Below are positions 20,970-31,888 of a DNA stretch of 64,000 nt, piece by piece. Origin of the DNA: Psococerastis gibbosa (lineage: Eukaryota; Arthropoda; Insecta; Psocodea; Psocidae); contig OZ020489.1 of the NCBI GenBank assembly GCA_963971405.1, positions 33,637,047-33,701,046 on the forward strand. The letters run 5' to 3'. A model generated the notes under the pieces. The model made no database searches. It saw only the letters and a list, made by a program, of their open reading frames with translations, and was not told the DNA's origin. A program made the position numbers and the translations under genes. How positions within the stretch are numbered: the first letter of the stretch is position 1; each line of letters opens with the position of its first letter.

Positions 20970-21162
20970 CACATTGCACATTGGCCACCCCAAATATCAC
21001 TCGCAGATCGTCTGAGCGACAATGAAAACAAAACGGCTGCAGTCTTAAAGTTTATTTCTGCCTCGGGTGTAATGACCCAAATATAACTAGGGAAAACCAC
21101 ACGCAGAGGGCGTAAAAGCGAGATACAACTTGCAAACGCCCTTAAAAAACTATTTAAAAAAA
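20970..21162 (+). mobile_element. 5'-truncated LINE 3' end with 13-bp target duplication
   Basis: Flanked by AAATGATGCACGG at 20957-20969 and 21163-21175. It encodes a C-terminal peptide up to the TAA at 21084-21086 (AHWPPQISLADRLSDNE, then KTAAVLKFISASGVMTQI), with a pattern like Jockey/R1-type LINE C-termini. The 3' part ends in an A-run. It inserted into a family A MITE. Confidence 0.85.
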
Positions 21163-21293
21163 AAATGATGCACGGAGTGGTCTTCCACAATTTAAATGGG
21201 ATGAATCTATAATAACTTCCTTCGCCATTTAAATAAAAAAAAAAATAAAAACAACGGATTTTGTAGTGCCAATTTTGTATATAGCATATCCTC

Positions 21294-22084
21294 TTAATAA
21301 AATGCTAGAGTTTGGGGAGCTTAGACAGGACCCTTGCAGGCTGCAGCCTATACTAAATGTGAGACACACTGTACTTACTGCATACCCATCACAGCACGAT
21401 AGGTATACAGCCACTCAGGGTACCTGGTACTTCACAGGCAACCGTAGATCCGGTTGGCAAACGCTAAACCTGGCGAGTGTACCAGTACCTGGCAGGTCCG
21501 GTAGTGGGGGGGCATGGTACTGGGTAACTGGGACGGACGATGCCCTCCTTACTATCCATCTACTTTCTTACCACTTTCTTCGGATTTCACGGTCACCTCC
21601 ACGGCTTCTGTGGTTGCTTGTCGTTTTCAGGGGCGTGCCTAGGTTCTTTCTGCATGCATCAGTGAGTGCCTCAGCCAGCCCAGCTGGGATTCTCTTGCTT
21701 GAGAGAAGGCATTGTCACCATCAGTAGAGCACTTGCTTTCTTTTTTAATTAAATTAATTTACACAGATATGGCGGAATTCATAGAACGAAACAAAACATT
21801 TATTAGGTACGTGATCATAGAGTTCTTTCTAGTTTAAAGCTTCATGGTTGATTGAGCTAGGTACATTGCTATTAGTCTATTACCTTCTTAGGCTGCTTTT
21901 CCAATGTGTGCGATTCTTCCTAATAAATACGAAATGTTTTTTTTTTATTATTATCATTTTTTTTATAAAAGATAAATCACATGCAAGCAATTTAATGAAT
22001 TATATTATTCTTCTGTCCATGAGTATTTTTTTTGTACTGTATCTGAATTGACCAAATTTATTATTTAAAATCATCTAAACATGG
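21294..22084. other. GC-richer segment with an unexplained open frame
   Basis: 21266-21727 on the plus strand is open for 153 codons and is richer in G and C than its surroundings (for example CCTGGCAGGTCCGGTAG, CACGGTCACCTCCACGG). I recognise no domain. GGGGCGTGCCTAGG at about 21631 looks transposon-like, so a mobile-element body is more likely than a host exon. 21935-22050 is T-rich with a weak SINE2-like ATGCAAGCAATTTAATGAA. Confidence 0.35.
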
Positions 22085-22270
22085 GGGGAACTAAGAAACT
22101 AATAGAAAAAGAGGGCAGCTGAAGAAGGAATTCATGGATCAACTGAAAGAGAACGCAGGAGCTTGAACGCATCAAGAGCTGAAGAGCAGGACCGAAAGAG
22201 CTGGAGGATGATATGCAGGGAGTTGCTGCCAACCAATCGTTGAGATAGTGACCTCAGAAGAAGTTTATTA
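22085..22270 (+). mobile_element. LINE ORF 3' end relic
   Basis: Encodes RAGPKELEDDMQGVAANQ and then SLR and a stop, the same C-terminus as at 16790. Upstream GAAGAAGGAATTCATGGATC matches 52985-53000, so more of the element is kept here. Confidence 0.55.
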
Positions 22271-22594
22271 TATTATTTCCGTATAACCCAGCAATTGCTA
22301 AAAAAATCTTTGTTGTTGTTTAAAAACAAGTGGACATGTTATTTATAGTAATCTTTTCGTTGTCTCATGTCCAGCATCTGAAATCATCTTACTGCAGCCT
22401 CACGTTCGGGGTATTCTTGAAGTTTCTTAAATATAGTAGTAGTGCAATACTGTATATGTATAGGTATATCATATAGCCTATTGTGTTTTTGTACGTAGTT
22501 TTTTACATTCAGTTTACTTCTATGTCTCACATATTGTCGTATTTTACTGTGATTGCATAAACAATCAACTAATGCTGATACCTACCGCAATCAT

Positions 22595-22720
22595 TTTAAG
22601 GCCGCGATTTCAAAATATTTTGTAAACAAATTATGACCTGATCTTTTTGACGAAATTAGTTAAATCCACGATTTGCAGCCTCAAAAATAAAAATTGAAAC
22701 ATTTCTCAAAGAAATAAAAG
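22595..22720. mobile_element. Family N MITE end
   Basis: TTTTAAGGCCGCGATTTCAAAATATTTTGTAAACAA (in part) matches the left end of family N at 30227 and 45895. The right end was not found with confidence. Confidence 0.5.
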
Positions 22721-22904
22721 TAGTCTCATCAGTAAATTTATATTTTCTCACATGAAATATTATTACTCAAGAAAAACAAGTTATAAAGTGATTTATACTT
22801 ATTTTATGCTATATTGTACTACTGCAGTAAAATAATTAAGCAGTGCTGTGAGCAAACTTGTATTTGTACGCATTTTTCATCTGGACATTTTTAATGCATC
22901 TTTA

Positions 22905-23475
22905 AGAGTGTACGTTCCATAGAAAATTGGCAACCCGAAACGTATTACTTTTTATTTTTTTATTAATTAACTAAGCAAGTCATAATGATTTGGCTCATTT
23001 AAGTTGGAGTAGACTACATCGTGCATCATATAACAGGGAATTCGATTTTTGATTCCGTATAACATTTCGATAAAAATTATTGACTGCTAAAATTTCACAT
23101 AAAACATATATACTATCAAAAAAACTACAAAAATAAAAATTAACAATACCCTATTTTATGATACATGAAGTTATCTTCCACAACGTAAATGAGCCAAATA
23201 TTACTTACTTACTAGCCAACGCCCGCTCTTGGCATTTCTGCCATTAAGCGCCGCGCTGACCAGTATAGATGTGCCGTGAGTGGTGCTCCTGTTAGTGGTA
23301 GTGTCCGCCTTCCCTCGGTCAGTATTGGGCAGCTATATAAGTGGGATGCATCCATGGTGTGGAAGTCACAAAGTGGACAGGCCGGTGACTGCCTGATGAG
23401 CCAAATATGTTTGCTTAGTTAATTAAATAAATAGTAAAAAGTATTTTGGGCTGCTAATTTCCTAGGGGTACACTG
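22905..23475. mobile_element. Family A copy 3, interrupted
   Basis: Left end TTTAAGAGTGTACGTTCCAT, right end GGGCTGCTAATTTCCTAGGG. The arms are normal family A; the right arm is broken at ATGAGCCAAATAT by a LINE fragment. Confidence 0.75.
23202..23395 (-). mobile_element. 5'-truncated LINE 3' end with 13-bp target duplication
   Basis: Flanked by ATGAGCCAAATAT at 23189-23201 and 23396-23408. The minus strand encodes SPACPLCDFHTMDASHLYSC, a C-X2-C..H..C knuckle typical of LINE ORF2 C-termini, through to a TAG at 23214-23212, then an AGTA-repeat tail. The encoded domain differs from the LINEs at 10714 and 13921, so this is a separate family. Confidence 0.88.
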
Positions 23476-24567
23476 GAGACTGTAACGAAGAATTAATAAG
23501 TTTAATCAAAAAGGGGGTTAATTGTGTACAAAATAATTTGAAATATCTAACTTTCAGGACCATGAAAAAGTACGTAATGAGCATAAGGTAACCTACCTTG
23601 CTAATAAGAATTTTTTTTTTTTTTGATAAAAACGTTTATTTTATACAACCCTTATTCGTACATTTATTATACAAAAAACAACGTTGCTTAATAAATTACG
23701 AGCAGTTAACTATTAGCAATAAATTAATAACTTAGAAGAACATAAATTATTTACAATGATTGAGAATTTAGGAAACATGTCTTAAAATGGAGTTATCAGC
23801 CCTTACTATACTATATTTATAACAACCAATGTGGCTTACTTTGAATAGGTCATTTAAAATGAGATGAGATACTGACCTAATACAATTATCCATCCTGGAA
23901 TGAAAAAGCTTACCTTAATTTGATGAAAGAATGCATTTTTTGAAAGTACAATATATATAGTTTAACATGCGATCTCATTCATTAGCTGCAAGAAATAAAC
24001 AGGCTAATGCTGTGATCATCACTTAATCTACTGTAGTAGAGAAAAACATATCGTGAGCCTTTGTGCATTATGCGTATAAAAATATCCTGATGTCGCACCC
24101 ACAGTTATGAACGGTTAAATTAAAACACAGCACCAAAATAGCCACGGAGGCAAGTGAGAAAACCTTACTTCAACTCAGTGCGGTTCGCATCATCGGTTGA
24201 AAAGTATCGGTAAGGAAGACTGAGCGGCACCGCCATCTACCAATGCATGGCGATGCCGTCCTGTATTCATAATCGATACTTTTTAAGCGATGACGACAGT
24301 AAACCCAGGTCAAAAATGCATTCTTTCCAAAATCCCATAATTGATACGGGTATGCATAGCCTAACCTACCATGACTGTGACATAAAAGTGTAAAATGAAA
24401 AACTACGCAGTAAAAAATCGTTTAGATACAAAATCAAACATCGATATTAAATTCTGACGATTGACATTTTGACACGTCACTGCCCCTATAGTCAGACTAC
24501 AAGTATAATGAACATTGTGTCGATTATCGTTTAAAAATTAATCAGTTACAGTCACACAGTTTCCGAT
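23476..24567. other. Noncoding, nothing recognised
   Basis: AT-rich; a T run at 23611-23624 may be a retroposon tail. No gene or clear repeat ends. Confidence 0.5.
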
Positions 24568-24715
24568 TAGGCGGGTATTCCATATACGTACAACGTCAAT
24601 GAAAATTATGAAATTGAAGGTGGTAGCAGAATTTTTAGTATGTCTTTAATGTCTGCTACCACCTTCAATTTCATAATTTTCATTGACGTTGTACGTATGT
24701 GGAATGGGCACCTTA
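24568..24715. mobile_element. Hairpin MITE, family G copy 2
   Basis: Perfect or near-perfect arms: AGGCGGGTATTCCATATACG then TACAACGTCAATGAAAATT, with core GGTGGTAGCAGA..TCTGCTACCACC around a 22-base loop. The right end reads GGAATGGGCACCTTA. Confidence 0.9.
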
Positions 24716-24870
24716 GGTAATAGCCTTTTTTCGTATAGGAAAATACATGCGGCCATCCAATAAAAAATATTGAAATAAATAAGGTTGTAACGTCATACCT
24801 CAATGGATATATGCATAGCCGCCATGTTTGGATTTCAATACGAAAAGGGTTGACAGTCTGACCAAACAGA

Positions 24871-25035
24871 AGGGGGTATTCCATATACGTACAACGTCAA
24901 CGAAAAATTGAAAAATGACGTTTTAGCAGACATTAAAGACATACTAAAAATTCTGCTACCACGTCAATTTACGTCATTTTGACGTCATTTTTCAATTTTT
25001 CGTTGACGTTGTACGTATGTGGAATGGGCACCTTA
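24871..25035. mobile_element. Hairpin MITE, family G copy 3
   Basis: Arms with ACGTACAACGTCAACGAAAA on the left and its complement on the right; core TTTAGCAGACATTAAAGAC. Ends GGGGGTATTCCATATACG and GGAATGGGCACCTTA. Confidence 0.9.
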
Positions 25036-25038
25036 TGC

Positions 25039-25160
25039 AAGTTAAAGAAATTTTCACTCTAAATTGGGACTTGGTTTTGATGTAAAATAGTAAATATTTA
25101 CTATTATTATGCGTTCAAAAAAACGTCCCAATTTAAATTGAAACTTTCTTTGACTTTCGT
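25039..25160. mobile_element. Short palindromic MITE, family H copy 1
   Basis: Left arm AGTTAAAGAAATTTTCACTC then AAATTGGGAC, right arm GTCCCAATTTAAATTG and TTTCTTTGACT, centre AGTAAATATTTACTATT. A second copy is at 46562-46695. Confidence 0.7.
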
Positions 25161-25193
25161 CGACTGTAAGCTTGACTTGTTTTCTATGGGAAC

Positions 25194-25344
25194 CAGTGGG
25201 CTTACTATGGCGATAATTTTTATTCTTAACCTGGGATTAAAAACGTAAACAATTTTATAGTGGAAAGTGCTGTTCAAAATTGTTTTGTGTACATTTTTAA
25301 CCCTTCGAATAAGATAATACTAAATGACATAGTAGGCCCGCTGG
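25194..25344. mobile_element. MITE family F, best copy
   Basis: Left end CCAGTGGGCTTACTATGGCG, right end CATAGTAGGCCCGCTGG: inverted termini. Body markers ATTCTTAACCTGGGATTAAA, GTGGAAAGTGCTGTTCAAAA and TGTACATTTTTAACCC. Length about 151 bp. Copies at 29757, 34710 and about 40745-41420 are used as insertion sites by other elements. Confidence 0.8.
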
Positions 25345-25400
25345 TATGTTACCTTGACTATGAAAGCCAGATCACCTTTTGGGTATTTGGGATTAACGTT

Positions 25401-25566
25401 AGGGGGGTATTCCATATACGTCAATCGTCAATGAAAAATTGAAAAATGACGTTTTAGCAGACATTAAAGACATACTAAAAATTCTGCTACCACGTCAATT
25501 TACGTCATTTTGACGTCATTTTTCAATTTTTCGTTGACGTTGTACGTATGTGGAATGGGCACCTTA
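25401..25566. mobile_element. Hairpin MITE, family G copy 4 (mixed arms)
   Basis: Left arm ATATACGTCAATCGTCAATG is of the copy-1 type; right arm TTCGTTGACGTTGTACGTAT is of the copy-3 type. The core and the whole right half are identical to copy 3 at 24871, 530 bp upstream. Confidence 0.9.
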
Positions 25567-26970
25567 ATGGAATTAATTACATCATAATACAGTACAATGT
25601 GGAAGTCAAATTCTAATATTAACTTGAATGGTTGGCTATACCTAGGTAATCTAAGCTCTATCCATCATCCAGATTTAAATTGGAAGGGTTCATTTTATTA
25701 AATTACTTCTTTTTTAATTAAATTCTATGCTAAATTTCAAAATACAGAGCTACCTAGACCTAACACATACATAGTTTCATGACTGAATGATAAAAAAATT
25801 GGAACATCTCCATCGTAGCCTAGCTTTACATTGTTTACTAGCCGCAACTTTAATCAACTCATATTTTTTGAAACGGCAGAAAAGAGAATAAACCGGTTTT
25901 TTGGGCAAGAAAACCTCCCCCTCTGAGAAAAGGCACATATGACCCCTATGAGTCATTCAAAAATCCTACCACACATAGTTTCATGACTGAAAGACAAAAA
26001 AAAATAGTAATATCTCCATAGTAGCCTAGAACTTTATTGAAAGTTTAATTTATCAATCGTATTTTTCAAAAAATAAACCGGTTTTTAGGCAAGAGAAACT
26101 CCCCCCCCCCTCCTCCTTCTGAGAAGACACACATACCTATGACCCATGAGTCATCCAGTGTTTGAAAAGTACATATAAAATATTAGTAAGGTAATATTGT
26201 ATTTTTCCAACATGTCTATTTAAATAAAAACGTAAAAACTTGGGAATAAACTGTGCCATAGAGTACAGTACAGTACATGGCTTTGTAAAGCCTGGACGGA
26301 TGCTTCAGTCTGTGCCAGGTATAGAGCCCAGCACCAACAAACAGTCAATTCCTTATAAAGGTGAATACGCACCTTAAAAAGTACTATGTAAAATACGTTA
26401 AAAACATGTTAAGAAAATGTTTTAAAGACAAAAGTAACAAAACGAGACAGTGAGAAAATTGTCCACAATTATTTTAATTTTTAAGGAAACATTCTAACAT
26501 TAATTATAAATTAATTATAAATAAAAATAAATACATAAATTAGAATTATAGACACCATTAACAATTTCTTGTTATTTGGCACGTTTGTAATTTCAGTTCT
26601 AATATAAAAAAATAAATATTCATTGGATGAAAAATTTACAGTTATTTCACATGTAAATAATTTTTATCAGCCAAAGCTGACAACATAAAAATAAATACAG
26701 TTCGTAAAATTCATTTGTGAAAAATTGGAAGCTCTTAAATTACGCGCTAACTCTAAGCCTACGGTACTACATAAAATAATTTTGTAAAAAAAATTTTTTT
26801 AAGCATTTAGTCTTAACAATGTGGCTACATTAAAGTGGGAAGTGGGTATAGTGCGCTAGTACCTTGCATTGTAGTAATGGGATGAACGTATTATGATCAT
26901 GTCCGAGGTAAGTATTAAACAGGGAACCTGGAACAACTTATAAATAATTAAATTATGACTTTTTGTTCGA
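25567..26970. other. Noncoding, nothing recognised
   Basis: AT-rich. A weak direct duplication at about 25770-25930 and 25975-26110 (CACATAGTTTCATGACTGAA, ATAAACCGGTTTT, GGCAAGA, CTCC-runs, CTGAGAA) indicates an ancient tandem repeat. C runs at 26101-26110. No gene. Confidence 0.5.
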
Positions 26971-27105
26971 TTACTAAGCCAACCAATAGTCAACTAGTAA
27001 AGGCCCTCCGAAGCATAGCCAGAAAATGTAGCATGTCTGGGACTCAAACCAACAACCATGCGGGTGAATGTCAAGAGTCCGTACCACTACTCTACATGTC
27101 CTGAC
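26971..27105 (-). mobile_element. SINE1 copy, diverged
   Basis: Reversed B box GGGACTCAAACCAACAA, reversed A box CCGTACCACTACTCTACATG and 5' end TGTCCTGAC at 27105. Confidence 0.75.
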
Positions 27106-29756
27106 TGAGATAGTATCCACCATTTTCACTGTAAAGCGTAAATAGTTTCCGGTGCTCTATTCGGGTATTTCTTTCACATCTTACATTCTTCTCTACTGCA
27201 ATGGTAGGTACTAACGCAAATTAGACAGCTTTCCCAATTAAAAGCCCGGCAGGTACGTTTTAGAGGAATTAATGCTAGTTCTTTCTGACATTTAAAACTT
27301 TTCTGATCTCTTAAATAAATAGTTTTGTATGTACAGCAGTAGTCTTAAGTCAGAGGGAACTAGCTTCGAGAAACCTTTTTTTAAATTAAGGTCTATTTTT
27401 CAGGACACCTGCTGCTGGTGGTTGGAAACATTACACACACAATATATCACTGGTAAAGTTTCTTGCAGCAGTCAAAACTACCTTTTTATTATCCTCCAAT
27501 ATCAGTCACTCTCTATGCAATATTTTGTACGATAACTTAAGGCAGAGATTTGTGTTAAACCGGGTTTATAAACATTCGTAAACAATAAAAAGAACCTATT
27601 ATGTATGTAAATTGTAGGTAGAGGTACTCAGTTACCTGTGATTAAGTGGGGGAATTAGTAAAAAATAAAAATAAACAATGAATTGTATTTTATTTATTTT
27701 TTAGATTTTCATTTCCTCTGTCCACCAGTAATACATATTTTGATTTCAAGAAGTTTCTGTTGATTTTCTTTACTATTGCCTGAACGAGCATACCACGTGA
27801 ACAAGGCAGTTTACCTTTTTTGTAAATTAGTACTCCGATCCCATCTCAAATAATATTGTCCATTCTTTAATCATATGATTGCTTACACCTATTAGTAAAC
27901 TAATCGAACCCATACCCTTTAATGTTATTGAGTTTTCAAATTCTACCCCAATCTTCCCAAATTTTCTTTCCCATACTAGCCTACCCATAGACCTACACTA
28001 TATCTCTTTCTTCCCAGATATAAAATTTCCTTTCCTATATTGGCCTACTCATAGAGCTGTTTTCAAAATACTGTATCCCTTTTCTTTCATTTTGATATTG
28101 CCCTGTTCTGGTCCACGCCCTCCCGCAGCTAACTACCTCTTACATTTTAAGTTAACCACACCAAAAATACCGAAAATGAACAGTTTTAAAAAAATTCACC
28201 TTCCCCTAGCTGCGGGCTTTACAAATAAATTCCAATAAACAGTCAATTGGGCTCACATGTTATAGTTGAGCTCAATCAGAGTGTTGCCAACTGCCTGACA
28301 GCATACTTGAAGAAGTATCGAACCTTAATCGTACGTGCCCAAAAATGTAAGGACGAAAATAAACACATAGTAACAATAATAAAATAACAATAAAATAATA
28401 GTAAATTGCAGTACTCCATACGACAGAAAAAGAAGTAATTAAGAATATTGCCATCCTCCTGACAGAAAATGTCGTGAATAGTTTGATTTTTAGATTTTTT
28501 TTAGAGTGAGTGACTCTCCTCGCGGCAAGCCTGCGAAACTTCAAAAAACTGAAATACAGTATTTCGCACTTAATCTGCCATAGAAATATTATTTTCGGAT
28601 CACAATTTCATGACAGTAAATCCGCATCTATAAAGGCGGTTCGGATGCATATTAAAATGCGAAATTTTGTGTGAAAGCTGTCTATATATTGTCTTGGATA
28701 CTTACTGTAGTTGGGTTTTAGTGTCTTCCGGGACTTTTTTTCTTAATATTTTGGACTTGGTGTGAGGTGGCATTTATTCATGTAATTCAAAATAAAAAAT
28801 AATTGAAATTATACCGGCATAAAATCACCGAGAACTCTTTTATTTTATATTTATTTAAATAATTCATGACAGACATCCAGACAAGAAGTCACTTTTATAA
28901 ATAAATAAAATATGATTTCACTGAAAAATTAAAATATTTGTCAAAATTAAAACTACCTACCTGTAGGCATAAACTAGTCATCTTCAAATTTGATGAACTA
29001 TGCAATAGCAGTTTTTTGCTAACTTTCTTAATAAATTATACAACATAAAATTTTACAGATTTCGGAGTCACCTGATAAAGAGTGCTCGCGGTTGCCTTAT
29101 GATTTTGCATTGAGAGTGATGCTATGGAGTTGCAGTAATAAATATTATTAATTTGTAAAATATTAAAAGAACAATATTTTATCAAATTAAAATCAATTTA
29201 TTACAGTAAGGTAACCTTGAAAATATTAACCAGATATTAACGTGAAGACTCTTAGAGAGACGTATTTACTGTTGATATATCATAGAAGAACGAGCATGCT
29301 GCTGATTTTAAAGTTTTATCTAATGAGAGATTTTCCTAGACAGCAGTTCTATCACTTTTTTTTTTTTTACTATGGTAACTCCTAAATCATTTTATAATGA
29401 GTACTATTGCCTAAACTCATAATAAACTGAGCATAAGAGTAAACTGCTGAAGTAAGCTGCGAGGACGATAGAAGCGTCGTCTAGGAAAATCCTTGTTGAA
29501 ATAGAATCAAAAGACAAAAGTTACAGCTTCATTCGGCCATGATTCAACTGCCTCTAAGAATCCGCAAACGTAAAGGGGACTCGTTCCGAATTTTCAACAA
29601 CATGGAGAACAAATAAAGTAATTTCTCATTCCTGGGCTCCTAAATTAGGCAAAATTTTATTAACTACCTTCGAGTTCCAAAATAGAAATGAGATAATGCA
29701 CGTATATCATGTGTAAATAATAGATTTTGTCAAGTGTCCTCTGCCTTACTACCAAT
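27106..29756. other. Noncoding, nothing recognised
   Basis: AT-rich with no convincing coding exon or full-length repeat. The 119-codon plus frame at 27879-28238 and the 90-codon minus frame at 28272-28544 lack recognisable domains. It could include regulatory or 3'-flanking DNA of the zinc-finger gene, but no polyadenylation signal or other element can be pinned down. Confidence 0.45.
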
Positions 29757-29905
29757 CGGCCTACTATGGCGATTATTTTTAGTCTTATCCTGGGATTAAA
29801 ATTGTAAACAAGGTAACTTACAGCGGAAAGTGCTATTCAAAATTATTTTGTTTACATTTGTAACCCCATGGATAAGTTAATACTAAACGACATAGTACAC
29901 CCGGA
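29757..29905. mobile_element. MITE family F copy
   Basis: Left CGGCCTACTATGGCGATTAT, right AACGACATAGTACACCCG; body GAAAGTGCTATTCAAAATTA and CCTGGGATTAAAATTG match the 25194 copy. Confidence 0.75.
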
Positions 29906-30226
29906 GAATGGTCTTTGGGAGTGCATCGAAAATGGTATCAGAGTAGCCGACAAACACGAAAAAGTAAAGTATTATTGTTAGTGTTTGAGAGTTCAAGCTG
30001 GCATAGACCTTTGAACAGTTTCATTTTTTGGATAACGGCAGTGTAAAGAAAAGTAAAGTAAGTGTCTAGTGAACTAGTTCAAAGAAGTAAATGTGTTATC
30101 AAAGTTTAAATGTGCTTATCAAGAGGTCTTCAAGGAGCGATTTCTCCAATATATCAAATGGGGAACGAGAAATTAGTTAATTACCCCTCACGGCATGTTG
30201 ATCTTCGAAAATTTAGAAAGAATCAC

Positions 30227-30497
30227 CTTAAGGGACCGATTTCAAAATATTTTGTTGGCAAGGAGTGACCTTGTATTTTTTTATGAAAATCATTAATTTC
30301 ACGTTCCACAGCAATGCAATTTATCGTAGTTTGTAGAAGAGATAATATTTCAGATGAGGAAATGTAAATTAGCTTTGAAAACTCTTGCATTTTTTTTGAT
30401 TTAACTTTTGACCACTTTCATAACTTTGCTATAAAACGAGAAATTAAGAAATTGACGCCCGTTTCATGTATACAAAACATTTTGAAATCTCACCCAT
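30227..30497. mobile_element. MITE family N copy 1, next to the zinc-finger gene stop
   Basis: Left end TTAAGGGACCGATTTCAAAA then TATTTTGT; right end ACAAAACATTTTGAAATCTC. Related ends at 22595, 45895-46250 and, degenerate, 47173-47520. It begins about 30 bases downstream of the stop codon of the minus-strand gene, so the gene's 3' UTR must either be very short or contain this MITE. Confidence 0.7.
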
Positions 30498-30526
30498 AAA
30501 ATCTACTGACATTTTCTCAGCGGTAG

Positions 30527-31888
30527 TTAGTCCCTACCTACACGTTTATGCATCTGCTGATGCTTGATAAGGTGAGCTTTCTGCCGGAAAGGTTTGCTGC
30601 AAACGTCACATCGAAAAGGTTTCTCACCTGTGTGGGTTCGCAGGTGGACCTTGATATTGCTCTTGTTGAGGAACCCACGGCTGCAGATACTGCACCTGTG
30701 AATCGGCTTCTCCTTCCCCAGCATCCCAACCCCATCAAACACCATTTGACTATTCTTCTTATTGCTACGGCTCTTTGATTTCTTAGGAGGAAGGTTTACT
30801 GTGGTCGTGTGAGGGAAATTAGTACTAACTATACAATCTAAAGAACTACTATTCACAAGCATGTCCGGCGATGGGACCTTCAGCCCGCGATAAGGTGGAT
30901 AGTTGTTGCGGTTTCGGTTTTGAACGTAACGGCCGTTGAGAAGAAGATTTTCCGTCGTGCTGACATGCCCAGGAGGACTTCCACCGTTGAGATAGCTGGT
31001 GGAACTCGTGGCATGCTCTTGGATCATTTTGCAGTTTTGTTCACTTGTTAGTCTGTTAGCCAGGATCGACGACATATTCGCTTGGAAGTTTGTTGTCGGT
31101 TCTTGCTTCACATTCTCCGTATGTATCCCATACTGGCTCCCATGTTGTAGCAGCTCTTGTAAAGCTACAGAACCTCCTTCACCGCCACCCGCTTGAAAAT
31201 TTGAATAGTTTCCATCGCTTTTATGTTCACTTGTTAACAAAGCATCAAGCCAATTGTCTCTGTCGGTTGTATCGTCCAGACCATCAACTACACTGGGCAC
31301 TGTAGTGTCGGCCATGGTAGGACCAAGAATGTCGTCTAGATCCTCAGGCAGGTAGGCCCCGTATTCAGCTTCGATTTTGATCTCGGGCACAGTTGAAGAA
31401 ACAACGCCTTGCTCAGGAGCTGAAGTGCTCACTTCGTAGTACAATGTTGCACCATTGTTTTTATACATTACAGAAGACAATGAGTTATTTCCACTACTGT
31501 TGTTGTTGTTATTATTGGCACCACCTAAAACGTTATTGTTTGCTTCAAGGGAGGGCGTAGGGCTGGGAGGCTGCTGGTTAGCTATTGCGTGGAAATGGTG
31601 ACCCGAAATACCATTAATGCTAAGGTTACCCGTGTAGCCCGTGAAAGGTGGAAGAGGTTGAATAGGCTTAAGCTCAGCAAGGCTTCCGTCATGCGAATTG
31701 CCGAGAAGCATTGAGTCCAATGTCTCTAGCGTCTCCATGCTCACTTTCGTCATCTCCTCTTCGCCTTCCAGGAGGAGCTTTGCGCTGCCGTCGAGGAAGT
31801 CGCAAGCTCCTCCTGAACCCCAGTTACTGTTATTGAACAGGCTGTCAACGGGCAGCCCCAGTATCTCGGCCTCACCACCGAACCGCAT
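30527..31888 (-). CDS. C2H2 zinc-finger transcription factor, terminal exon
   Basis: Probable nuclear DNA-binding regulator. The 453-residue frame ends in two adjacent C2H2 fingers: finger 1 at residues 399-419 (CSIC..HLRTH), the canonical linker TGEKPFR, and finger 2 at 427-447 (CDVC..HQQMH), followed by only six residues and TAA. The rest is low-complexity and acidic, as in activation regions: a leucine/acid N-terminus, a segment LPPFTGYTGNLSINGISGHH at about 78-97, an N-rich tract near 121-138, acidic patches near 175-215, and a basic K/S-rich segment just before the fingers (PPKKSKSRSNKK). The ATG at 31888 has A at -3, but the frame stays open upstream to 32078, and that stretch looks coding too, so the true protein is probably longer. 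With two fingers only, DNA contact may be short, or further fingers lie elsewhere. I recognise an arthropod-style factor but not the orthologue. It is the only convincing host gene in the window. Confidence 0.9.
   Translation of the reverse strand: MRFGGEAEILGLPVDSLFNNSNWGSGGACDFLDGSAKLLLEGEEEMTKVSMETLETLDSMLLGNSHDGSLAELKPIQPLPPFTGYTGNLSINGISGHHFHAIANQQPPSPTPSLEANNNVLGGANNNNNNSSGNNSLSSVMYKNNGATLYYEVSTSAPEQGVVSSTVPEIKIEAEYGAYLPEDLDDILGPTMADTTVPSVVDGLDDTTDRDNWLDALLTSEHKSDGNYSNFQAGGGEGGSVALQELLQHGSQYGIHTENVKQEPTTNFQANMSSILANRLTSEQNCKMIQEHATSSTSYLNGGSPPGHVSTTENLLLNGRYVQNRNRNNYPPYRGLKVPSPDMLVNSSSLDCIVSTNFPHTTTVNLPPKKSKSRSNKKNSQMVFDGVGMLGKEKPIHRCSICSRGFLNKSNIKVHLRTHTGEKPFRCDVCSKPFRQKAHLIKHQQMHKRVGRD

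Larger units (their letters stand above)
20475..21293. mobile_element. Family A copy, split by a SINE and a LINE fragment
   Basis: The family A arm runs 20475-20604 (TACTACGTAGAAAGTTTGG, ACTAAGCAAGTTATTGAAG) and resumes at about 20821, and the right arm is 21163-21293 ending with TAGTGCCAATTTTGTATATAG. SINE1 (20605-20820) and a LINE fragment (20970-21162) were inserted later. Confidence 0.7.

Noticed and set aside
24568-25566. CRISPR-like or riboswitch-like repeat cluster
   Set aside because: Repeats are hairpin MITEs of unequal length without regular spacers, in a eukaryotic genome.
30548-31305. Plus-strand open frames opposite the zinc-finger exon
   Set aside because: Antisense shadows; the minus strand has the C2H2 motifs and a stop in the expected place.
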